From Polyangia bacterium (GTDB lineage: Bacteria > Myxococcota_A > Polyangia > Polyangiales > Sandaracinaceae), in NCBI GenBank assembly GCA_030426845.1, contig JAUHXR010000007.1:1-64000 (forward strand): a DNA stretch of 64,000 nucleotides, given 5' to 3'. Position numbers and translations under genes: made by a program. The first letter of the stretch is position 1. Every line of letters begins with the position of its first letter. The notes beneath the pieces were generated by a model, which did not search any database, was not told the DNA's origin, and saw nothing but the letters and a program-made list of their open reading frames with translations. This document shows positions 53,792 to 62,314 of this stretch, piece by piece.

Positions 53792-54627
53792 GCGGGCTCC
53801 ATCCGCTCGAGGACCGAGCGCAGCAGACCCTCGAACTGCGACCGCACCCGCGTCGCCGTCTCCGTGACCTCGTCGTGGCTGAGCGGCTGCGCGCTGATCC
53901 CCGCCGCGAGGTTGGTGATGCACGAGATGCCGAGGACCCGCATGCCGAGGTGCCGCGCCGCGATCACCTCGAGCACCGTGCTCATCCCGACCGCGTCGGC
54001 CCCGACCGTCTTCATCATGCGGACTTCGGCCGGCGTCTCGTAGGTCGGCCCGAGCAGCCCCGCGTAGACCCCGCGCTTGAGCTCGAAGCCGAGGCCCTCC
54101 GCCGCCTCGCCCGCGAGCGCGCCGAGCGCCGGATCGTAGGCCGCGGTCATGTCGGGGAAGCGCGGCCCGAGCGCGTCCTCGTTGGGCCCGACGAGGCAGT
54201 TGGTGCCCGTGAGGTTGAGGTGGTCGGTGATGCACATCAGGTCGCCCGCCGCGAGCCCGTCGCCACAGCCGCCGGCCGCGTTCGTGATCAGCAACGTCCG
54301 CGCCCCGAGCGCATGCATCAGCCGCACCCCGAAGACGATGTCGCTCGCCGGGTGGCCCTCGTAGAGGTGCACGCGGCCCTGCATCGCGACGGCGGAGCGA
54401 CCGGCGACGTCTCCGAGCACGAGGTTGCCGGCGTGGCCGACGACCTTGGACATCGGCATCGTGCGGATGTCGGAGTACGGGACGACGACCTTGTCCTCGA
54501 GGGTGTCTGCGAAGGCGCCGAGACCCGAGCCGAGGACGAGGGCGACCTCCGGCTTGCGGTCGGTGTGCCGTCGCACGTCGTCGGCCGCGGCCGACATCCG
54601 GGGAGCCTGCGGGGGGTGCTCGCTCAT
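53788..54627 (-). CDS. punA: Purine nucleoside phosphorylase (trimeric type)
   Basis: 279 residues from the ATG at 54627; an upstream frame continues through the 12-bp repeats and would add a meaningless LWTD array, so it is not used. Signatures: VALVLGSGLGAFAD (phosphate loop), GRVHLYEGH, LLITNAAGGCGDGLAAGD, and LGISCITNLAAGIS. It splits purine nucleosides to base and ribose-1-phosphate in salvage. It heads a three-gene operon with cytidine deaminase and the amidohydrolase, linked by stop-start overlaps. Confidence 0.96.
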   Translation of the reverse strand: MSEHPPQAPRMSAAADDVRRHTDRKPEVALVLGSGLGAFADTLEDKVVVPYSDIRTMPMSKVVGHAGNLVLGDVAGRSAVAMQGRVHLYEGHPASDIVFGVRLMHALGARTLLITNAAGGCGDGLAAGDLMCITDHLNLTGTNCLVGPNEDALGPRFPDMTAAYDPALGALAGEAAEGLGFELKRGVYAGLLGPTYETPAEVRMMKTVGADAVGMSTVLEVIAARHLGMRVLGISCITNLAAGISAQPLSHDEVTETATRVRSQFEGLLRSVLERMEPA

Positions 54628-54657
54628 GGGCGCGATGATCGCGGGGCCGGGGCCGTG

Positions 54658-54717
54658 CGTCCAGAGATCCGTCCAGAGATCCGTCCAGAGATCGGTCCAG
54701 AGATCCGTCCAGAGGGC
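54658..54717. repeat. Five 12-bp tandem repeats in the divergent PNP promoter region
   Basis: CGTCCAGAGATC occurs three times without change, then once as GGTCCAGAGATC and once as CGTCCAGAGGGC. The array lies 30 bases before the PNP start and about 110 bases before the divergent PH-protein gene. The abutting, near-perfect units in a non-coding gap resemble regulator iterons. Its effect is unknown. Confidence 0.8.
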
Positions 54718-54824
54718 GGGGAACACCGGGCGCGCGATGGGGTCGAAACGGTGCGTGCCCCCTGCGCGCGAGCGCGAGCGACGTGGAGCAGAGAGTGACC
54801 CGAGGTGCTATTCTGGTGGGCGAG

Positions 54825-55973
54825 ATGGAGCCGGTCGAGATGGAGCCGGTCGAGGCGGCGTTCCGGCTGCTGCCCTCGGAGCGTGTGCTCTGGGAGGGCG
54901 GGCCCCGCCGCGGTGCCCCCCGCGCCCAGGGCTGGCGCCTCGTCCCCGCGATCCTCGTCACGCTCTCGGCGATCGTCGGCCTCTTCGCCGGCCTCCTCCA
55001 CCTCGTGGAGCTTCCGGGCAGCTCGCAGGTCGCGCTGATCGGCGTCTACCTGCTGGCCTTCGCGATCGCCATCTGGGTCGCTCCGTCGCTGCTCTTCGAT
55101 CCCTGCCGCTACGTCGTGACCGACCGCCGCGTGCTCTGGAAGCGCGGCAAGATCCGTCGCTCGATCGATCGCCACGCGCTGACCTACGCGCGCATCAAGT
55201 GGTCGGCCGCGCCCAACCTGGGCGACCTCGAGCTGGTGCGCGCGGTCCCGTTCGGGCCGCTCGCGCGCAAGCAGCGCCTCGTGCTCCACGCGGTGGAGGC
55301 GCCGGACCGGGTCCTCGCGCTGATCCGTGACGCCGCGCCGAGCGAGCACGCGGGCGACCGCCTCACCCCGCTGATCGACCGGCTCGACCCGGACGAGGTC
55401 GTCCTCTGGGGCGGCGCGCCCGAGGGCACGGGCATCGACTGGCGCCACGTCCTGACGACCCTCCTCGGCGTTGGTGTGCTCCTGGTGGGCCTCCCGAGCG
55501 GCGTCCGGCCCGCGGTGCTCCTCGCCCACCTCGAGGAGCTCGGCCTGCCGATGACGTCGGGCACCTGGCTGATGCTGTTCACGGCGATGGCCCTCACCGC
55601 CACCCTGATCCTGGCCGTCGGCGTCTGGCTGGCGTGGCACGGCATCGTGCGCGCCCGCGGCCTCGGCCAGGACACCGAGTACCTGCTCACCGATCGCCGG
55701 CTCCTCATCCGTCGCGGGCTCACCGAGCTGTCGCTCGATCGGGGGCGCATCGTCGACGTGGCCGAGACGCGCGGCTGGTGGGGCCTGACCCACATGTACC
55801 TCGTGCTCGACGGCCCCGACGCCCGCGCCCTCGCGGACAGCGGCGCCCTGGGCGTGATCACCCCGTCGCGCGACTCGGTCCCCCCGATCCTCTACGAGCT
55901 GCGTGACCCGGCCGCGTTCAAGAGCCTCCTGCTCGGGCGCCCCTCGCGGCCCAGCGTCCCCCACGCGGCCTGA
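54825..55973 (+). CDS. Membrane protein with two PH domains
   Basis: 382 residues from the ATG at 54825; a second ATG at 54840 and a GTG at 54783 are alternatives. Two similar halves are present. Each has a pair of transmembrane helices (about 40-65 and 70-95; 210-230 and 245-275), followed by a PH-like signature: YVVTDRRVLWKRGKIRRSID and YLLTDRRLLIRRGLTELSLD. This duplicated bPH layout is found in YdbS/YdbT-type proteins of unknown function. A partial PH protein also lies at the start of the window (1-306). No partner gene is evident. Confidence 0.85.
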   Translation: MEPVEMEPVEAAFRLLPSERVLWEGGPRRGAPRAQGWRLVPAILVTLSAIVGLFAGLLHLVELPGSSQVALIGVYLLAFAIAIWVAPSLLFDPCRYVVTDRRVLWKRGKIRRSIDRHALTYARIKWSAAPNLGDLELVRAVPFGPLARKQRLVLHAVEAPDRVLALIRDAAPSEHAGDRLTPLIDRLDPDEVVLWGGAPEGTGIDWRHVLTTLLGVGVLLVGLPSGVRPAVLLAHLEELGLPMTSGTWLMLFTAMALTATLILAVGVWLAWHGIVRARGLGQDTEYLLTDRRLLIRRGLTELSLDRGRIVDVAETRGWWGLTHMYLVLDGPDARALADSGALGVITPSRDSVPPILYELRDPAAFKSLLLGRPSRPSVPHAA

Positions 55974-56035
55974 GCGCGATCCGCGGGGCCGGTGAATCCA
56001 GGGGGGTCCCGTGTCGTCGTTTCGCCGCGCGGGTG

Positions 56036-56041
56036 TATATT
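56036..56041 (+). promoter_or_regulatory. -10 element TATATT upstream of the MopE/DUF2135 lipoprotein
   Basis: TATATT stands out in very GC-rich sequence, 43 bases before the ATG at 56084. The -35 position holds only GTCGTC-like bases. The likely transcript start is near 56048. Confidence 0.35.
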
Positions 56042-56083
56042 CGGCGCGCTCGTCCGCCCCACGTGGACGTAGGGAGAGATGGA

Positions 56084-56728
56084 ATGAAGCGGATCGTCTT
56101 CACTTTGCTGGCCGCGAGCCTTCTGGTCCTTGTTGGTGGATGTCGCGCGCGGGTCCGGGTCCGCGCTCCGCGGCCGAGCGTGACCGTTCAGGCGCGCGCG
56201 CCGCAGCCGCCGCCGCCGGGGGCGACCGTGTCCGTGACCACCGGCGGCGCCGGCGTCACCGTGGTCGACAACTACTGCAACGCGGGTCAGCCCGAGGTGT
56301 GCAACGGCCTCGACGACAACTGCAACGGCGTCATCGACGAGGGCTGCGGCTTCAGCAGCGGCAACATCCAGATCACGCTCGCCTGGGCCACCGGCGCGGA
56401 CCTCGACCTCTACGTGATCGACCCCTCCGGGTTCGAGATCAGCTACCAGAACCGCCAGTCGCCGACCGGCGGCCACCTCGATCACGACGCCCGCGGCGCG
56501 TGCAACCGCCGCCAGGAGGGCAACACGATCGAGAACGTCTACTGGGACGCGCAGAACCCGCCCGGCGGCCAGTACCGGGTCGAGGTCCACTACTGGGGCG
56601 AGTGCGGCGTCGCGGGGACCACCCAGGCGACCCTCAGCATCGCGGTCGGCGGGCAGATCATCGGCGCCTACAACGTCGTGCTCAACCCGCGCGACCGTCA
56701 GGCCGTCGCGATCTTCAACATGCCCTGA
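56084..56728 (+). CDS. Lipoprotein with MopE metal motif and DUF2135-like domain
   Basis: 214 residues with AGGGAGA before the ATG. The signal ends in lipobox LVGGC (Cys20). An Arg/Pro-rich linker is followed by CNAGQPEVCNGLDDNCNG then VIDEGC, the MopE-type metal-binding motif, found in copper-related surface proteins. The C-terminal domain (about 95-214) reads IQITLAWATGADLDLYVIDP and YWDAQNPPGGQYRVEVHYWG, matching DUF2135-like beta-sandwich proteins. Together it is a surface lipoprotein with a metal site next to a beta-sandwich. It follows the PH protein gene but probably has its own promoter. Confidence 0.85.
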   Translation: MKRIVFTLLAASLLVLVGGCRARVRVRAPRPSVTVQARAPQPPPPGATVSVTTGGAGVTVVDNYCNAGQPEVCNGLDDNCNGVIDEGCGFSSGNIQITLAWATGADLDLYVIDPSGFEISYQNRQSPTGGHLDHDARGACNRRQEGNTIENVYWDAQNPPGGQYRVEVHYWGECGVAGTTQATLSIAVGGQIIGAYNVVLNPRDRQAVAIFNMP

Positions 56729-56864
56729 GCCGGTCGGGGCGTCGCGATCGTGGAGATCTCGGCGCCCCGTCGGGTAGGCTAGGGACGCGCCGCGCGTAGA
56801 ACCGCGCGCCACCGCTGGCGCCGTCGCGCCGGCTCGACCCCGCCCCCTTTCGCTACACTCGGTC

Positions 56865-59800
56865 ATGCTCGTTTGCCCCCTCTGTCGGCTCTGCCTCGCC
56901 GACGACGAAACCACCTGCCCCCGCGACGGCCAGGCCGGCGTCGAGGGCGGGGGGGCGAGCATCCCGGCCGAGCTCGCCGATCGCTTCCATCTCGTGCAGC
57001 CCTACGCCGAGGGGCCCAACGGCGAGCTGTACCTGGTCGATGACCAGCAGACGGGGCGGCGCGGCCTCCTGAAGGTGCTGCGGCTTCCGTCCGGCGCGAC
57101 GCCGGCCGAGCGCTCGCGGCTCAAGCGCGAGATCCTCAAGCAGGCCTCGATCACCCACGACGTCCTCGCCGTCCCCCTCGCGACGGGAGACGCGGGCGAG
57201 CGGCCCTGGGTGTTCCGGGAGCTCCGCGAGGGCGTGTCGCTCCGGGTGCGGCTCACCCGCGGGGGCGCGCTGCCGGTGCCCGAGGCGATCGCGATCACCG
57301 AGCAGATCGCCTCTGCGCTCGACGCGCTCCACCGGAGCGGCCTGCTGCACCGCGACCTCAAGCCGGGTCACGTGATCCTCGAGCCGCGTCCGTCCGGCGT
57401 GCCGCGGGTCGGCGTGATCGACGCGGGGGTCGCCGCCAAGCTCGACACCGAGACGAGCTTCGACGTGGTGGGCACGGCCGCCTACGTCGCGCCGGAGCAG
57501 GCTCAGGGCAAGCTCGTCAGCTTCCGCAGCGACCTCTACGCGCTCGGCTGCGTGCTCTACGAGATGCTCACCGGCGGGCCGCCGTTCGAGGGCACCGTCG
57601 CGGAGCTGCTGGAGGCCCACGCCAGCGCGAGCCCCCCGACCCCCGGGGTGGAGCTACCGGCCGGGGTCGCCAAGCTGCTCGGCCAGCTCCTGGCCAAGGC
57701 CCCGCGGGAGCGGCCCTTCTCGGCCCAGCAGGTGCGCCGCGCGCTCAAGCCGTTCCTCCCCGAGGACGCGAGCAGCAAGCGCGAGTCGACCCAGACCTTC
57801 GACAAGATGAACGAGCGGCGGCGCGCCCCGCTGCCGGGGATCGGCACGCTCCGGCCCGCGCCGAGCGCGCCGTCGTCGCGCAGCGTCCCGCCGCCGCCGC
57901 CGCCCGGCGCCCGCAAGAAGCCGAGCCTCCCGCCTCCTCCGCCGCCGGGCCGTGCTCCGGCCGCCGCCGACGACGAGCCGGAGGACATGACCCAGGAGCT
58001 CACGCCCCTCGACCTGACGCAGGCCGAGGAGCTGCTCGCGGCCTCTCGCAAGCCGCGGGTCGCCAAGACGATGCTGGGGATGCCGGCCGCCGCGCCCCCG
58101 GGCGCCGGCGGGGACGAGTCCGCCAGCAAGGCCTCCGCCGAGGCCCCGGACGACGCCTCGCCCGAGGGCACCCAGGAGCTCACCCCGATGGACCTCGCCC
58201 AGGCCGAGGAGGTCCTCCAGCGGCAGCGCGCGGCCGGCCCCTCGTCGCCTCCGCCGCCTCCCGGCTCGGTGCCGCCATCGGCGCCCGTGTCCTCTCCGCC
58301 GCCCGCGTCCTCTCCGCCGCCCGCGTCCTCTCCGCCGCCCGCGTCTTCGCCTCCGGGCGCGTCGCCGAGCGCGGTGGTCATGGCGGCCGCGGGTCCCGTG
58401 TCCACCACCGGCCCGACCCTCGCGCAGCCGCTCACCGCGCCCGTGGGCGCCGCGCCTCTGCCCGGGTTGGGGGCGCCCGCCGGGCCGACCGGCCCGAGCG
58501 CGGTGAGCCCGGCGTCGCCGACGGTCGGGATGCCCCCCGCCGGGCCGACCTCGACCGCGCCGGGCTTCCCGTCCGCGCCGCCGCCGAGCGCGCCTCCGCC
58601 GGGGCCGACGTCGACCGCGCCGGGGTTCGCGTCTGCGCCGTCGGCCCAGACGCCGAGCGCTCCGCCGGGGCCGACGTCGACCGCGCCGGGGTTCGCGTCT
58701 GTGCCCGCGCCGGGGTTCGCGTCTGTGCCCGCGTCGGCCGACGTGTCGCCGGCCGCCTTCGCCCCGACCGCGGCGGGGGTCGATCCGGCGCCCGGGCCGT
58801 CCGCCGTCGCGATGGGCGGGGGCCCGGTCTCGCCGCACAGCCCGTCGACGGCGCGGCCGTTCGATCCACCCGCCACCACGCAGGGCGACGGGACGGCGGG
58901 CGCCCCCGCGTCGGGGACGCCGCCGTTCGAGGTCGCCGACGGGGAGACCGGCACCTTCGACCCGCCGCGCCCCGCCGACTCCGGGATGCTCGAGGCGGCG
59001 GCCCTCGGGACGAACCCCGCGTGGGACGTCGGCGGCCTCGACTACGACGACCTGGCCGAGACCCACGCCTACGACCCCACGGCCCGGGCCGAGGACGCCG
59101 GCCCGACGGACGCGCCGGCCGACGAGGTCGCGAAGGACGCGTTCCCCGCCGCGGGGGCCTCCGTCCCCGCCGCGCCCGTCCCTGCGAAGCCGGCGTCGAG
59201 CGGGCTCCCCGGCGGCAAGCTCCTGCCGATCCTCGCGGCGGCCGGCCTGGTCGGCTTCTGCGGGCTCAGCGCGGTGATCACGGGCGCGGTCTGGCTGTTC
59301 TCGAGCGACGACGACCCCGCGCCGATCGCCCAGGCGCCCGTCGAGCCGACCCAGGTGGCCCCGGCCCCGGTCGTCGCGCCCGCGCCCACCCCCGTGGCCG
59401 CACCCGTCGCTGCGCCTGCGCCCGCGCCTTCCGAGCCCGCTCCGGCCGAGCCCGCGCCGGCTGAGCCCGCGCCGGCCGAGCCCGCGCCGGCCGAGCCCGC
59501 GGCGATCGCGGAAGAGCCGGTCGCGCCCGAGCCGGTCGCGGCGGTCGAGCCGACGCCGAGTGAGCCGCCCGCCGAGCCCGCACGGGCTCGCGCAGAGCCG
59601 CGTCCAGAGCCGCGCTCACGTCGCGGCCGCTCGACGCCGCGCGCGGCCGCCCCGGCCCCCGCCGGGCCCAACCGCCTCCAGCAGTTCCAGCAGGCGCGCG
59701 AGGAGGCCCTCACCCACTTCCGGGCGCGCCGCTTCGGCCAGGCGGCGGCGGCCTACGAGCGCGCGACCCGGCTCAACCCACGCCACGCCGGGAGCTTCGC

Positions 59801-60020
59801 GGGCCTCGGCGCGAGCCGGCTCGCCGAGGGACGCCCGCGCGAGGCGGTCGCGGCCTACCAGCGCGCGAGCCAGCTCCAGCCCGACCACGCCGGCTTCCAC
59901 GCTGCGCTCGGACGGGCCTACCAGGCGGCGGGAAACGCCCGCGCCGCCCGGCTGGAGTATCAGCGCGCGCTGCAGCTCGACCCGACCAACCGCGCGGCCC
60001 GGCAGGGGCTGGGGCGCTAG
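56865..60020 (+). CDS. Atypical Ser/Thr kinase-TPR membrane protein
   Basis: 1051 residues. A short zinc ribbon (Cys4, Cys7, Cys10, Cys18) precedes a kinase-like domain (about 40-305). It keeps Lys70 (LLKVLRL) and Asp164 of HRDLKP. The metal-binding Asn is replaced by His169 (HRDLKPGH), DFG is DAG (Asp186-Ala-Gly) and the glycine loop is AEGPNGE. Activity is therefore doubtful. A long Pro/Ala linker follows with TQELTPLDLTQAEELL at 376-391 and its near copy from 436, and KTMLG at 401-405. One transmembrane helix lies at about 785-812. Ala/Pro/Glu repeats and TPRs (about 935-1051) are outside. It probably acts as a scaffold or weak kinase. Confidence 0.88.
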   Translation: MLVCPLCRLCLADDETTCPRDGQAGVEGGGASIPAELADRFHLVQPYAEGPNGELYLVDDQQTGRRGLLKVLRLPSGATPAERSRLKREILKQASITHDVLAVPLATGDAGERPWVFRELREGVSLRVRLTRGGALPVPEAIAITEQIASALDALHRSGLLHRDLKPGHVILEPRPSGVPRVGVIDAGVAAKLDTETSFDVVGTAAYVAPEQAQGKLVSFRSDLYALGCVLYEMLTGGPPFEGTVAELLEAHASASPPTPGVELPAGVAKLLGQLLAKAPRERPFSAQQVRRALKPFLPEDASSKRESTQTFDKMNERRRAPLPGIGTLRPAPSAPSSRSVPPPPPPGARKKPSLPPPPPPGRAPAAADDEPEDMTQELTPLDLTQAEELLAASRKPRVAKTMLGMPAAAPPGAGGDESASKASAEAPDDASPEGTQELTPMDLAQAEEVLQRQRAAGPSSPPPPPGSVPPSAPVSSPPPASSPPPASSPPPASSPPGASPSAVVMAAAGPVSTTGPTLAQPLTAPVGAAPLPGLGAPAGPTGPSAVSPASPTVGMPPAGPTSTAPGFPSAPPPSAPPPGPTSTAPGFASAPSAQTPSAPPGPTSTAPGFASVPAPGFASVPASADVSPAAFAPTAAGVDPAPGPSAVAMGGGPVSPHSPSTARPFDPPATTQGDGTAGAPASGTPPFEVADGETGTFDPPRPADSGMLEAAALGTNPAWDVGGLDYDDLAETHAYDPTARAEDAGPTDAPADEVAKDAFPAAGASVPAAPVPAKPASSGLPGGKLLPILAAAGLVGFCGLSAVITGAVWLFSSDDDPAPIAQAPVEPTQVAPAPVVAPAPTPVAAPVAAPAPAPSEPAPAEPAPAEPAPAEPAPAEPAAIAEEPVAPEPVAAVEPTPSEPPAEPARARAEPRPEPRSRRGRSTPRAAAPAPAGPNRLQQFQQAREEALTHFRARRFGQAAAAYERATRLNPRHAGSFAGLGASRLAEGRPREAVAAYQRASQLQPDHAGFHAALGRAYQAAGNARAARLEYQRALQLDPTNRAARQGLGR
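58288..58350 (+). repeat. 18-bp tandem repeats encoding PPPASS
   Basis: TCTCCGCCGCCCGCGTCC occurs three times head to tail with further partial copies, in frame in the proline-rich linker of the atypical kinase. Related runs lie at 58610-58740 (PGFASVPA-type) and 59430-59500 (AEPAP). Confidence 0.9.
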
Positions 60021-60072
60021 CCGGGCTAGCCTACCGTCGGCCGCCGCTCTCGGCCGCCGCTCTCGGCCCCCC

Positions 60073-60732
60073 TCAGTCCTCGCTCGGCGGCTCCATCAGC
60101 TTGCTGAGCCGCCGCACGCCCTTGGGGCGGTCGACCACGCTGTGGGTTGCGCCCGTCTCGTCCTTGGCGAGCGGGGCCGCGCGCCGGCCGATCGACGCGA
60201 GAGCCGTGGGCGCACACTCGAGGGGTACCGCGATCACCAGCCGGCCGTCGACCAGCCGCACCGCGCCGTCGGGATCGCCCTCGAGGAGCCCGGCCTCGGC
60301 CCGCATCCACGCCGCGACCGTCTCGTCGTTCTCCGGCTCGGCGCCGGCCAGCCGCGGCTCGACCTCGCGCGCGTCGAGGCCCAGCACGTTCTCGACGTAG
60401 GCCTCCCAGCTCACCAGGCTCTGCCCGCGCCAGAGGCGCAGCTGCCGCGCCTCGCGCAGCTCGAGCGTGACCGCGTCGTCCTCGCCCGCCTCGATCAGCC
60501 GGCGCGTGCGCGCCTCGCGGGCATGGTAGACCGACCGCGCGTCCCGGTTCGCGACCCCGGGGACCAGCATCACCGACCGCGGATCGTTGAGCCGCTTGCG
60601 CTGCTTACGCCGCCAGATCGCGTCGTCGTCGCCCGACGCGAACGCCTCGAGGTCGCGCGGGACCCCCTTGCGCTCGCTCGCGTCGCGCTTCACTACCCGG
60701 CGATCGTCGCGCCCTTGCTTGGAACGAGCCAT
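60073..60732 (-). CDS. Hypothetical protein
   Basis: 219 residues from the ATG at 60732 ([12 protein letters not shown]); an upstream frame to 60891 overlaps the rplU promoter and is not used. The protein is highly charged with an N-terminal Arg/Lys-rich helix ([18 protein letters not shown]), WRRKQRKRL and helical blocks such as [22 protein letters not shown]-terminal basic tail is [18 protein letters not shown]. No domain is recognised. It converges with the kinase-TPR gene, and its start faces rplU across 170 bases, the two being divergent. Confidence 0.65.
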   Translation of the reverse strand: MARSKQGRDDRRVVKRDASERKGVPRDLEAFASGDDDAIWRRKQRKRLNDPRSVMLVPGVANRDARSVYHAREARTRRLIEAGEDDAVTLELREARQLRLWRGQSLVSWEAYVENVLGLDAREVEPRLAGAEPENDETVAAWMRAEAGLLEGDPDGAVRLVDGRLVIAVPLECAPTALASIGRRAAPLAKDETGATHSVVDRPKGVRRLSKLMEPPSED

Positions 60733-60818
60733 CAGGCGGCTTCTATAGCAGGGCCGGCCGCGTATCAAAGCCCCGCCCGGGCGCCCTCGGGGCCGCGGCG
60801 AGGCCCGCAAAAAAGATC

Positions 60819-60846
60819 TTGCGGCCCCCGGGCGCGAGGGTAAGGT
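60819..60846 (+). promoter_or_regulatory. Probable promoter of rplU-rpmA
   Basis: A -35 TTGCGG (60819-60824) and a -10 TAAGGT (60841-60846) are 16 bases apart, 57 bases before the rplU ATG, behind an A-rich patch (AAAAAAG). The position fits a constitutive ribosomal promoter. Confidence 0.4.
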
Positions 60847-60902
60847 TCCCGCCCCCCACAGCGCCCGGGGCGTCCCGGGGCTGTTCACCAAGAGGGAAGC
60901 AC

Positions 60903-61211
60903 ATGTACGCAGTGATCAAGACCGGCGGCAAGCAGTACCGGGTTACCGAAGGCGACCGCATCCGGGTCGAGAAGCTCGACGGCGACGTCGGCGCGGACGT
61001 CACCTTCGACGAGGTGCTCATGCTCGGCGGCGACAAGGTCGCGGTCGGCACCCCGACGGTGAGCGGCGCTAGCGTCAGCGCGAAGATCGTCGCGCAGGAC
61101 AAGGCCAAGAAGGTCATCGTCTTCAAGTACAAGCGCCGCAAGGGCTACCGCCGCAAGTACGGCCACCGCCAGCCCTTCACCGAGCTCGAGATCACCGGCG
61201 TCAGCGCCTGA
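60903..61211 (+). CDS. rplU: 50S ribosomal protein L21
   Basis: 102 residues from the ATG at 60903 with AGAGGGAAG before it; the frame continues upstream but the start [14 protein letters not shown] is canonical. Conserved end [20 protein letters not shown] binds 23S rRNA. It is followed by rpmA after 15 bases, the normal L21-L27 arrangement. The next gene of the usual obg cluster is not present here. Confidence 0.98.
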   Translation: MYAVIKTGGKQYRVTEGDRIRVEKLDGDVGADVTFDEVLMLGGDKVAVGTPTVSGASVSAKIVAQDKAKKVIVFKYKRRKGYRRKYGHRQPFTELEITGVSA

Positions 61212-61226
61212 CGGAGGAGCAACACC

Positions 61227-61517
61227 ATGGCTCACAAAAAGGGACAGGGCTCTTCGCGCAACGGGCGCGACTCCAACCCGCAGTACCGCGGGGTCAAGGT
61301 CTTCGGCGGCCAGAAGGTCACGCCGGGGAGCATCCTCGTCCGGCAGGTCGGCTCGACCTTCCACGCCGGCAACAACGTGAAGACGGGCAAGGACTACACC
61401 CTCTGGGCCCACATCGACGGCGTGGTGAAGTTCGAGCGCCTCGGCCGCGACCGCAAGCGCATCTCGGTCTACCCCGAGGGTGACCCGCGCCTCGGCGCCG
61501 AGGCCGCCAGCGCCTGA
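61227..61517 (+). CDS. rpmA: 50S ribosomal protein L27
   Basis: 96 residues with GGAGGAG before the ATG. The start [20 protein letters not shown] is typical: no N-terminal extension cut by a Prp-type protease is present. [15 protein letters not shown] and [16 protein letters not shown] are conserved. It lies at the peptidyl-transferase centre of the ribosome. It is followed by a strong hairpin terminator. Confidence 0.98.
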   Translation: MAHKKGQGSSRNGRDSNPQYRGVKVFGGQKVTPGSILVRQVGSTFHAGNNVKTGKDYTLWAHIDGVVKFERLGRDRKRISVYPEGDPRLGAEAASA

Positions 61518-61541
61518 GCGTCACCGTCCTCCGGACGCACG

Positions 61542-61573
61542 AACGCCCTGGTCCCCGATGGGACCAGGGCGTT
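61542..61573. terminator. Hairpin terminator of rplU-rpmA
   Basis: AACGCCCTGGTCCC (61542-61555) and GGGACCAGGGCGTT (61560-61573) form a perfect 14-bp stem with a CGAT loop. Only a short T run follows on either strand, so it is a strong hairpin shared by the converging GST gene. Confidence 0.85.
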
Positions 61574-61593
61574 TCGCAATTGGACCGCCGAGC

Positions 61594-62226
61594 TCAGCTC
61601 GCGGCCCGGGCCCGCTTGCGCTCGGCGAGGTAGAGCGGCAGCTCCGCCTGGATCGCCGCGGCCACGTGCGGGCGCGCCGCCTCGCGCCGGAGGTACGCCT
61701 CGACGTTCGGGTAGGCCGCCAGGTCGATCGGGGTGGCCTGCGCCCAGTTCAGGACGGTGACGAGGTAGAGGTCGGCGACCGAGCGATCGTCGAGCAGGTG
61801 CGCGCGCCCCTCCAGGTGCCCATCGAGGTAGGCGAGCCGGCTCGCGCTCTTCTGCACCGCGTAGGCCTTGGCCTCGTCCGGCGCGTTCGCGTCGAACAGC
61901 GGGTTGAAGACGCCCTTGTGGAGCTCGGTGCTGATGAAGCCGAGCCAGCGGTAGAGCTCGATCCGCGCCGGCCCGCCCTCGGGCGCCAGCTGGCCGGCGG
62001 TGTCCGCGACATGAAGCAGCACCGCGACGTTCTCCGTCAGCACGCGCCCGTCGTCGGTGCGGAGCGTCGGCACGAGGCCGAGCGGGTTGAGCGCGGTGAG
62101 ATCCTGGCCGTTGGCGGCGCGCTTGGTCCGCCGGTCGACCTCGATCAGCGTGGCCTCGAGCCCCACCTCGGCGAGGGCGATCCGGGTGGCGAGCGAGCAG
62201 GCGAGCGGCGCGTAGTAGAGCTCCAT
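61594..62226 (-). CDS. Glutathione S-transferase
   Basis: 210 residues. The thioredoxin-fold N-terminus MELYYAPLACSLATRIALAE has the beta-class catalytic Cys (YYAPLACS), and NPLGLVPTLRTDDG and LTEN are the glutathione-site blocks. The C-terminal helices follow (HLLDDRSVADLYLVTVL). It conjugates or reduces with glutathione in the cytoplasm. The divergent gene is a LysR regulator, so it is likely regulated by it, with a dyad in the gap. Confidence 0.93.
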   Translation of the reverse strand: MELYYAPLACSLATRIALAEVGLEATLIEVDRRTKRAANGQDLTALNPLGLVPTLRTDDGRVLTENVAVLLHVADTAGQLAPEGGPARIELYRWLGFISTELHKGVFNPLFDANAPDEAKAYAVQKSASRLAYLDGHLEGRAHLLDDRSVADLYLVTVLNWAQATPIDLAAYPNVEAYLRREAARPHVAAAIQAELPLYLAERKRARAAS

Positions 62227-62286
62227 GGGTTCCTCCTGGGTGATGCGTGGAGTCTCCGGTCGGCGGCATGATGCGTCGAACGTATT

Positions 62287-62304
62287 TATCGACTACTCTC
62301 GATA
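62287..62304. promoter_or_regulatory. TATCGA-N6-TCGATA dyad between GST and LysR genes
   Basis: Perfect 6-bp arms with a 6-base spacer lie in the AT-rich 88-base divergent gap, 11 bases before the LysR start. LysR proteins commonly bind such a dyad and repress their own gene while controlling the divergent one. This is a candidate site for the adjacent regulator. Confidence 0.55.
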
Positions 62305-62314
62305 CGAAAGACGT

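Noticed and set aside
54658-54717. The 12-bp and 15-bp arrays as CRISPR
   Set aside because: Units abut without unique spacers and are far too short; there are no cas genes.
54628-54726. N-terminal extension of the purine nucleoside phosphorylase through the 12-bp repeats
   Set aside because: It would encode only an LWTD array; the family starts at or after the ATG at 54627, and the array reads as non-coding DNA.
60733-60891. N-terminal extension of the hypothetical protein at 60073-60732
   Set aside because: It is Arg/Pro-rich, overlaps the likely rplU promoter, and has no ribosome binding site.
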